The notes under the pieces were generated by a model, which was not told where the DNA came from, made no database searches, and saw only the letters and a program-made list of their open reading frames with translations. Of a stretch of 11,442 bases of DNA, positions 5,547 to 11,442 are shown piece by piece. Source of the stretch: Candidatus Omnitrophota bacterium. GTDB taxonomy: Bacteria > Omnitrophota > Gorgyraeia > Duberdicusellales > 4484-171. How positions within the stretch are numbered: the first letter of the stretch is position 1; each line of letters starts with the position of its first letter. The position numbers and the translations under genes are program-made. The stretch lies in contig JAMWDA010000041.1 of the NCBI GenBank assembly GCA_023818995.1, positions 1 to 11,442 on the forward strand, written 5' to 3'.

Positions 5547-7286
5547 TTATTTTCTAATGAATTGTTTATCTAATAAACTTTCAGGGATTTCTAACACTGT
5601 CGGCCTTCCATGTGGACAGGTTATAGGTTGATTACAATTCATTAGTTCCTTGATAATGTGTTCTGCCTGCTCTTTATTTATTTCATAACCAGCAGTTAAA
5701 GAATTATGGCAGGCGTGTTTTGCTAAAGTATCCTTATCAAAATTTGTTCTTTCCTCACCGTTAAGTAAATGCTGAAGAGAAAGTTTAGGTTCTTTTATCA
5801 ATTGTGGGTAACCATGTAGAGCAACATTCTCCTTGTCCCAAAGAGAGGTTATAAAACCTATCTCCTCTAAAGTATTGTTTATTGCTTCCCAGATAACTAA
5901 TTCTTGAGGAGTGAGAGGGAGAATTATAGGTGTGAGTAAGAATTGGATTTCTACTTTTCCCGCTTCTATTTGTTTAATGTATCTTTCATAGGTTATCCTT
6001 TCATCAGCAGCATGTTGGTCTACTATAAGTAGAGAGGAACCACTTTCTAAAACAATATATTTTCTTATAAATATCCCTAAGAAGCGAGCATGAGATAGTT
6101 TAATTTTTAAGTTTTTAATATTAGGTGTTTCCCATAATAATTGTTTTTCTTCCTCGTTATCTTTATAGGTGTACGTTTCCAACAAATATTGGTTCTCTTT
6201 ATCCTCTTTTATTGTATCAAAGGTTAAATTTTTCTCAGAAGTTAATCTTTCTATTTCTTCAAAAGGGTAAGATATTTCTCCTATCTGTTTAGTGTTACTC
6301 TTCTTTTTAAGTATCTCCTCACAAGTTTTCCTCAACAAACTACTGAGTTGTAACTCATCTTTTATTTTTACTTCTCTTTTGGTAGGGTGTATATTTACAT
6401 CTACTTCGTGGGGAGGTAGAGTTATAGAAACAGCAAAGAAAGGATTGATTTCGGGAGGAAAGATTATCCTATACGCTTGATTTAAGTGAAAATTTAAACT
6501 TCTATTCTGTACCGGACGTTTGTTGATGAATATAAACTGTAAATCTTTCCTTGGCCTTTTAATATTTATGTCTCCTAAGATAATATGGATATTAATATTT
6601 TCGGACAACTCTAAAGATTCTTCTATTAGGTATTCTCTATTTAGGTTAAGAACCTCTGATATTCTTGTTACCCAAGAGGGGTGTTCATTTAAATCTAATA
6701 ATTTTTTACTATTATGCGTTAGGATAAAACGACAAGGGTAGTAAAATAATGCATAGGGTATAAATGTATTTAGAATTTGATTTAGTTCTGTAGAATCAGC
6801 TTTGAGAAATTTTTTCCTTGCGGGAGTATTGAAAAAAAGTTCTCTTACTTCTATTTCTGTTCCCGGCGACATATTTACCGGTTGGAGAGATAGTTTTTCT
6901 CCTCCTCGTATATGAATTTCTTTACCTAAGTTGGCTGAATTGACCTTACTACGTAAAATTATATCTGCTATAGAAGCGATACTATATAAAGCTTCTCCAC
7001 GGAATCCTAAAGATTGCATACGATATATATCTTCTATGTTAGTTATTTTACTCGTAGCATGTCTAAAGAATATTTTTTCTATATCATCTTCCTCTATCCC
7101 ACAGCCGTTATCTTTTACTTGAATAAGAGATCTACCACCAGCTTTTAAGTTTATTTCTATATTGGTAGATTCTGCATCTAAGGCATTTTCTATTAATTCT
7201 TTTATAACAGAAGCGGGTCTCTCTATTATTTCTCCCGCAGCAATTTTACTAATTACCTCTTGAGGTAGAATATGGACTTTACCCAT
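5547..7286 (-). CDS. mutL: DNA mismatch repair protein MutL (endonuclease type)
   Basis: This 579-residue mismatch-repair ATPase and nickase is recruited by MutS. The N-terminal GHKL ATPase shows KELIENALDA (Glu30, Asn34), DNGCGI, ATSKI and GFRGEAL (94-100). The S5-like domain carries HPTKREVK. The C-terminal dimerisation/endonuclease domain has a beta-clamp-type motif (QFLLTPIILPL), the metal-binding DQHAADERITYE (423-434, fitting DQHA-x2-E-x4-E), ACHNS, CPHGRP (557-562) and a terminal FIRK. These mark a MutH-independent, self-nicking MutL as in Bacillus, not the E. coli type. The stop of mutS is only 8 nt upstream and no Shine-Dalgarno sequence precedes the ATG, so translation probably depends on ribosomes coming off mutS. 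Confidence 0.97.
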   Translation of the reverse strand: MGKVHILPQEVISKIAAGEIIERPASVIKELIENALDAESTNIEINLKAGGRSLIQVKDNGCGIEEDDIEKIFFRHATSKITNIEDIYRMQSLGFRGEALYSIASIADIILRSKVNSANLGKEIHIRGGEKLSLQPVNMSPGTEIEVRELFFNTPARKKFLKADSTELNQILNTFIPYALFYYPCRFILTHNSKKLLDLNEHPSWVTRISEVLNLNREYLIEESLELSENINIHIILGDINIKRPRKDLQFIFINKRPVQNRSLNFHLNQAYRIIFPPEINPFFAVSITLPPHEVDVNIHPTKREVKIKDELQLSSLLRKTCEEILKKKSNTKQIGEISYPFEEIERLTSEKNLTFDTIKEDKENQYLLETYTYKDNEEEKQLLWETPNIKNLKIKLSHARFLGIFIRKYIVLESGSSLLIVDQHAADERITYERYIKQIEAGKVEIQFLLTPIILPLTPQELVIWEAINNTLEEIGFITSLWDKENVALHGYPQLIKEPKLSLQHLLNGEERTNFDKDTLAKHACHNSLTAGYEINKEQAEHIIKELMNCNQPITCPHGRPTVLEIPESLLDKQFIRK

Positions 7287-7294
7287 AGATATAT

Positions 7295-9898
7295 TTAGTT
7301 AGGTAAATTTCTTGACACTTCTTTGTTTTCTCTTGGATCGTTTTCATATGTCTTTATAATCTCTTTCCACTTCTGGATCCTATTTAAAGCAGAAATAGGG
7401 GTAAGATTGTTTACATCTATTAATTTTATTTCATCTTTTATTTTTTCTAAAAGAGGGTCATTAAATGGTGAAAATAATGATAACTGTTGTTGTTTTCGTA
7501 AAGGAGATTGTATCTTTTCTTGTAAGTTACCATGAAGTTCTAAACGGGTAAGAATTTGTTTAGCACGGTCTATTACTTCTTTTGGTATACCAGCTATTTT
7601 CGCTACGTATATTCCATAACTTTCATCACTACCGCCAGGAATAATTTTATGTAGAAAAACTATATTATCCCCCCATTCTTTTACGGCAACGTTGTAGTTT
7701 TTCACTCCCTCATACTCTTCTCCCAAAGCAGTAAGTTCGTGAAAATGAGTAGCGAAGAGAGTTCTCACTTTATTTTTACATAAATATTCAGCAATTGCCC
7801 AAGCTAAACTAAAACCATCGTATGTGCTTGTCCCTCTCCCTATTTCATCAAGGATTATCAAACTGCGAGGAGAGAGATTATTGAGTATAGCTGCGGTTTC
7901 TGTCATTTCTACCATAAATGTACTTTGTCCCTTGGTTATTTCATCGTGAGCACCTATACGAGTGAAGATTTTATCTACTATGCCTATCTTGGCACTACTA
8001 GCCGGTATGAAGCTACCTATTTGTGCCATTATTACTAAAAGAGCAACTTGTCTAATATAAGTGGATTTTCCTGCCATATTTGGTCCTGTAATTATGAGTA
8101 AGTGATTATCGTTACAATCTAATAGAACATCGTTGGGGACAAATGGTTCAAGAATAGTCTGTTCTACCACAGGGTGTCGGCCATCTTTTATATTTATTTC
8201 ACAATCTTCTTCTATTCGAGGAACTATGTATCCTGGCTGTGAGGAGAGAATACTTAGAGAATATAAGGCGTCAATTGTTCCTATCCTCTCCGTAAGTTGA
8301 TGTAACAGATGTGAGTTATTGAGTATTTTTGCACAAATATCTTCAACTATTATTTTTTCTATCCTTAAGATATTTTCTTCAGCAGTAAGCATTTTCTCTT
8401 CAAATTCTTTTAGTTGAGGTGTGATAAATCTTTCTGCATTAACGAGGGTTTGTTTACGAATATAATCTTGAGGCACAAGATGAAGATTAGGTTTACTTAT
8501 CTCTATATAATATCCAAAAACCTTGTTATAACCTATTTTTAAAGAGTTTATGCCTGTTTTTTTTATCTCCTCAGCTTGTAAATTTTTAAGCCATTCTCTT
8601 CCATTTTCTTGTATATCTTTTAATTCATCTAATTCTTTGTTTACCCCCTTTTGAATTAATTTACCATCAGCATTAGATAAGGATACATCGGGATTTATCG
8701 TTTTTTCTAAAAGTTGACGCAAATAGGGTATATCTTCTATGGTGAATAGATTATTTTGTTTACTAAGAGGGAGTAGTATTTCTTGCAAGTTAGGTATCTC
8801 TAAAATAGTGTTGCGTATACCCAATATATCTTTTGGGTTCCTATATCCACAACTTATGCGAGATAAGCTTTTTTCAATGTCAGGTATATGGTGAAGAATT
8901 GGTTCTAATCCTTTTTGTATAGAGTTGTTCTCCTTTAGTAGTTTTACTGCCATTTGTCTTTGTAATATGAGCATTTTATCTTTTAGAGGATGATACAACC
9001 AGTATTTTAGTTTTCTTTTGCCCATACTGGTAATAGTGTAGTCTATTTTTTTTATCAATTGTTCTAATTCTAATCCGTAGCAAGCTTCCGGAGAAATGAA
9101 TACGTATTCGTCTTGAGTATATATATTTATTTTATCTATATGTTGCATTGGTTGACGATTCATTCGTTTTGTATATTCTAAAAGTGCTCCACAAGCAGAG
9201 ATAGCTAAGGGATAATTTTCTATTCCAAATCCCGATAGGTTGTGAATTGAGAAATGTTCACAGAGGGATTTTTTAGCAATCTCTATGTTAAAACACCAAT
9301 CTTCGTAAGAAGTTAAAGTGATGTTTTTAGCTTGCAAGAGAGGATTTTGAAAAATATCTCTTATATTTTTTTCTTCTTTTTGGGGGAATATACATTCGTA
9401 AACAGATAGTTTAGAGATAATTTCTAAAATTTTATTTTTATCCGAATACTCGTTAGTATATATTATGCCGTTAGAGATATCAGTAAAAGCTAAACCTAAA
9501 TTCTTCTTATCCATACTTATACAGGCTAAGTATCGCGCTTCAGGATTAGTTTCATCTATAAATGTTCCAGCAGTTATTACCCTTATTACCTCTCTTTGAA
9601 CTATCCCTTTAGCTAAAGAGGGATCCTCTGTCTGTTCACAAATAGCTACTTTTAATCCTGCTTTGATTAGTTTAGCAATATAACTTTCTGCGGAGTGATA
9701 AGGCACTCCACACATAGGAATTTTGCCCGAAGAGTCTTTACCACGTGAAGTAAGAACTAAATCCAATATAGCGGAGGCTTTCTTAGCATCTTCATAAAAC
9801 ATTTCGTAAAAGTCTCCTAATCTAAAGAAAAGGATACAATCATTATAGGATGCTTTTATCCTTTGATACTGTTGGACCATAGGGGTTAAGTTTTCCAT
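7295..9898 (-). CDS. mutS: DNA mismatch recognition protein MutS
   Basis: This 867-residue, full-length MutS1 recognises mismatches and small loops and recruits MutL. It begins MENLTPMVQQY, the normal family start, with the mismatch-reading Phe-x-Glu at Phe30/Glu32 (GDFYEMF). The connector, lever and clamp domains follow. The ATPase has Walker A GPNMAGKST (605-613), Walker B LIILDEIGRG (Asp684, Glu685) and the signature ATHFHELT. Near the C-terminus, QLSLF (805-809) is a beta-clamp-binding motif, followed by the short C-terminal dimerisation helices. It is the first gene of mutS-mutL. No Shine-Dalgarno sequence is visible, and an in-frame TAA 12 nt upstream rules out a longer form; a leaderless transcript is likely. 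No missing key residue was noticed. Confidence 0.98.
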   Translation of the reverse strand: MENLTPMVQQYQRIKASYNDCILFFRLGDFYEMFYEDAKKASAILDLVLTSRGKDSSGKIPMCGVPYHSAESYIAKLIKAGLKVAICEQTEDPSLAKGIVQREVIRVITAGTFIDETNPEARYLACISMDKKNLGLAFTDISNGIIYTNEYSDKNKILEIISKLSVYECIFPQKEEKNIRDIFQNPLLQAKNITLTSYEDWCFNIEIAKKSLCEHFSIHNLSGFGIENYPLAISACGALLEYTKRMNRQPMQHIDKINIYTQDEYVFISPEACYGLELEQLIKKIDYTITSMGKRKLKYWLYHPLKDKMLILQRQMAVKLLKENNSIQKGLEPILHHIPDIEKSLSRISCGYRNPKDILGIRNTILEIPNLQEILLPLSKQNNLFTIEDIPYLRQLLEKTINPDVSLSNADGKLIQKGVNKELDELKDIQENGREWLKNLQAEEIKKTGINSLKIGYNKVFGYYIEISKPNLHLVPQDYIRKQTLVNAERFITPQLKEFEEKMLTAEENILRIEKIIVEDICAKILNNSHLLHQLTERIGTIDALYSLSILSSQPGYIVPRIEEDCEINIKDGRHPVVEQTILEPFVPNDVLLDCNDNHLLIITGPNMAGKSTYIRQVALLVIMAQIGSFIPASSAKIGIVDKIFTRIGAHDEITKGQSTFMVEMTETAAILNNLSPRSLIILDEIGRGTSTYDGFSLAWAIAEYLCKNKVRTLFATHFHELTALGEEYEGVKNYNVAVKEWGDNIVFLHKIIPGGSDESYGIYVAKIAGIPKEVIDRAKQILTRLELHGNLQEKIQSPLRKQQQLSLFSPFNDPLLEKIKDEIKLIDVNNLTPISALNRIQKWKEIIKTYENDPRENKEVSRNLPN

Positions 9899-9906
9899 AA
9901 TTAATA

Positions 9907-9915
9907 TTTATACCA
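9907..9915 (-). promoter_or_regulatory. Extended -10 promoter element of mutS-mutL, probably near-leaderless
   Basis: Read leftward this is TGGTATAAA, an extended -10 (TG-N-TATAAA), followed by eight bases and the mutS ATG. The start is predicted about 2 nt before the ATG. A -35 is poor (TTTTCT at 17-bp spacing), which is usual for extended -10 promoters. The -35 zone falls inside the right-hand inverted repeat (9927-9961). Confidence 0.4.
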
Positions 9916-9926
9916 CAAATTTACTT

Positions 9927-9961
9927 AATAGAAAATAATAAAATATAGATTATTTTCTATT
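9927..9961. repeat. Perfect 13-bp inverted repeat in the mutS/coiled-coil divergent region
   Basis: AATAGAAAATAAT (9927-9939), a 9-nt spacer, and its exact reverse complement ATTATTTTCTATT (9949-9961), followed on the plus strand by four T. It overlaps the -35 zone of the candidate mutS promoter and lies 32 bp left of the -35 of the rightward gene. It could be a repressor or activator site, or a weak terminator for rightward antisense RNA. The stem has only two G-C pairs, so it would be a poor hairpin. Confidence 0.6.
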
Positions 9962-9993
9962 TTTTAATAGTTTAAGATCTAATTAAGTTAATC

Positions 9994-10021
9994 TTGACAT
10001 ATGAACTTTAAGGGTTAAAAT
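9994..10021 (+). promoter_or_regulatory. Sigma-70-type promoter of the coiled-coil protein gene
   Basis: Perfect TTGACA (9994-9999), a 16-bp spacer and TAAAAT (10016-10021, five of six). The start is expected near 10028, leaving about 44 nt of leader that ends in a good Shine-Dalgarno sequence. It is the best promoter match in the window. Confidence 0.6.
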
Positions 10022-10071
10022 ACTTTTTAAGGCTTTAAAATTATAGTAAATATACTAAGAAAGGAGTGAAA

Positions 10072-11379
10072 ATGAGATTAAAGTATATTTTTATGTTTTT
10101 TATTATTTTAGGAGTTATCTTAAATTTAAATACTCAGGTTTATCCACAATCACAGAAAAATTCTTCTTTAGACCAAGTTTATGAAAATTTGATAAAAAAT
10201 TCCTTAGAAAATGTAGTTGGTGAGTTAGCTAAAGCTAAAACAGAAAATAGAATTCTCCAGGAAGAAATGGAAAAGTATAGAGCACTTGTAGAAAATCAGC
10301 AAAATAGTATTAAGGATTTTAGTAAGAAGGAAGAAGTTTTGAATGCAAGAATAAAAGATTTACAGAATGAGTTAGATAAATATAAAAAAATGTTAACAAG
10401 CAAAAATACACAGATAAAAGATAACGAAGAGGTTAAACGGTATAAATCCGAACTCGCAGATAAAACTAAAGAGTTAGAGGAAGCTAAAAATGAGCTTAAA
10501 AAGTATAAGAATACCGTGGATAGTTTAGAAATGACATCAAAATCCTTGCAATATCAATTGAACGAAGTTACTAAAGAGAAAGAAAAATTGATGGCAGATT
10601 TAAATAATTTACAAGGAACAATCTTGGATTATCAACCTCAATTTACTAAATATCAGGAGCTCTTTACCGAGGAAAAAAACAAGAATGAAGAGTTAGTTAA
10701 GAGATTGAATTTATTAGAGGAAGAAAAATTAAAACTTCAAAATAGTTTTAGTAAAGAAAAACAAACATTGGAGAATATTATAAAGGAATTGGAAGATAAA
10801 TTAAAGATTTTAGATGCTGAAAAGCAGGAATTAGCTAAAGATAAAGCAAGTTACAAGGATGAGATAGATAACCTTAATATTCGTCTTAATGAATTACAAA
10901 ATAGTTACGATGTTTTATCTAAAGAGAAAAGTAGTTGGAAAGAAGTTGGTAAAGCCAAAGAAGAGGAATTGACAAAGATTAAGAATGAGTTTGATAAATT
11001 GATTAAGGAACATGAAGGAAGTGAGATAGATAAGAATAAATTAGCAGAAAAGATAAATGTTTTAGAAAAGGAGAAGGGTAATTTAATAAAAGAGAGCGAA
11101 AAATATAAGAGTGAAAAAGAAAAAATATTAGCTGATCTGCGCTCTTTACAAAATAGATACGATAGTTTATCAAAAGAAAAAGATACTTTAGAGAAAATTA
11201 AAAATGAGCAAGTTAAGGATATTTCTAAACTGAACGTTAGCTTAGATAAATTTAATAAAGATATAAAAGAATTAGAAAATAGGATAAAGAGTTTAGATAA
11301 AGAACGCAACTCTTTGTGTGAGGAGAATAAAAAATATACAATAGCTCATGATAAAGGTATAAAACGAATAAATAGATAA
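10072..11379 (+). CDS. Exported long coiled-coil protein of unknown function
   Basis: This 435-residue protein starts at ATG 10072, with AAGGAG 5 nt upstream; the in-frame GTG at 10066 is part of that site and is not the start. The N-terminus MRLKYIFMFFIILGVILNL is a signal peptide or a single anchor, followed by a short polar Gln/Ser region. From about residue 35 to 420 the protein is almost continuous heptad-type coiled coil, rich in Lys, Glu, Leu and Asn, with almost no Gly or Pro and a single cysteine close to the end. Two segments 84 residues apart (from residues 275 and 359) repeat LQNxYDxLSKEK. The last 15 residues leave the heptad pattern and no globular domain follows. I do not recognise a specific family. 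A periplasmic rod or spacer, or a SMC-like structural protein, is possible. It is transcribed from its own promoter, divergently from mutS. Confidence 0.85.
   Translation: MRLKYIFMFFIILGVILNLNTQVYPQSQKNSSLDQVYENLIKNSLENVVGELAKAKTENRILQEEMEKYRALVENQQNSIKDFSKKEEVLNARIKDLQNELDKYKKMLTSKNTQIKDNEEVKRYKSELADKTKELEEAKNELKKYKNTVDSLEMTSKSLQYQLNEVTKEKEKLMADLNNLQGTILDYQPQFTKYQELFTEEKNKNEELVKRLNLLEEEKLKLQNSFSKEKQTLENIIKELEDKLKILDAEKQELAKDKASYKDEIDNLNIRLNELQNSYDVLSKEKSSWKEVGKAKEEELTKIKNEFDKLIKEHEGSEIDKNKLAEKINVLEKEKGNLIKESEKYKSEKEKILADLRSLQNRYDSLSKEKDTLEKIKNEQVKDISKLNVSLDKFNKDIKELENRIKSLDKERNSLCEENKKYTIAHDKGIKRINR
10894..11182 (+). repeat. Internal direct repeat in the coiled-coil gene (37-nt units at 10894 and 11146)
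   Basis: The 37 bases from 10894 and from 11146 match at 31 positions and encode LQNSYDVLSKEK and LQNRYDSLSKEK. The offset is 252 bp, or 84 residues, exactly 12 heptads, so the coil register is kept. Outside the 37-nt units similarity is low. Confidence 0.6.
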
Positions 11380-11442
11380 TTGAATATAGTCCATCTTCTG
11401 GGTAATACCAAAAATGGCTTTAATCATTTCTCCGCCAAATGA

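Noticed and set aside
10905..11309. Minus-strand ORF of 134 codons inside the coiled-coil gene
   Set aside because: A Phe/Ser/Leu-rich shadow produced by reading Lys/Glu-rich codons backwards; no start signal.
11314..11442. Minus-strand open frame entering from the right edge
   Set aside because: Most of it is the hydrophobic shadow of the coiled-coil 3' end. The outer part is too short to recognise.
1..11442. Defence system, CRISPR, prophage or insertion sequence
   Set aside because: No direct-repeat array, transposase, integrase, terminal inverted repeats or toxin-antitoxin pair was seen. The genes are mostly recognisable housekeeping or regulatory families.

Overview
This AT-rich window (roughly 70% A+T by eye) comes from a diderm-type bacterium. 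It is densely packed with short, tightly spaced operons and conserved housekeeping genes. A Bat-type operon, a free STAS-PilZ protein, an endonuclease-type MutL (no MutH needed) and an FmdB zinc ribbon with a Cys/Ser tail together suggest an uncultivated low-GC lineage such as Omnitrophota or a relative. That placement is an impression from gene style and is tentative. I see no mobile element, CRISPR array, phage gene or rRNA.

Layout. Positions 1-2227: the 3' end of a Bat (aerotolerance-type) operon, with a 5'-truncated batD and a complete batE-like TPR/SH3 gene. Positions 2228-2498: an intergenic stretch with tRNA-Leu(CAG) on the minus strand and a promoter reading right into an FmdB-family zinc-ribbon gene (2499-2723). 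This gene converges, with a 5-nt gap, on an SPL-family radical SAM gene (2729-3586, minus). Positions 3587-3789: a divergent promoter region. Positions 3790-5544: a three-gene rightward operon of a zf-HC2 membrane protein, undecaprenyl-diphosphate phosphatase (uppP) and a STAS-PilZ regulator. It converges, with a 2-nt gap, on the minus-strand mutS-mutL mismatch-repair operon (5547-9898). Positions 9899-10071: a divergent regulatory region with a long inverted repeat and a near-consensus promoter. It drives an exported, almost wholly coiled-coil protein (10072-11379). The last 63 bases have no assigned gene.

How the genes work together. BatD and BatE are envelope proteins of the Bat complex. 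UppP recycles the lipid carrier for cell-wall and surface polysaccharides; its operon partners look like sensors or regulators (a zinc-binding membrane anchor, and a STAS domain joined to a c-di-GMP-type PilZ domain). MutS and MutL form a complete core mismatch-repair pair with beta-clamp contact motifs and an intact nicking-endonuclease motif.

I did not find a clear new system. The most interesting points are: (1) mutS and the radical SAM gene both lack a Shine-Dalgarno sequence and share TATAAA-N8-ATG, with an in-frame stop 12 nt upstream of the ATG, which points to leaderless or near-leaderless mRNAs; (2) a perfect 13-bp inverted repeat overlaps the likely mutS promoter; (3) the STAS-PilZ fusion lacks the usual phosphorylatable serine and sits behind a zf-HC2 protein with no sigma factor in view.
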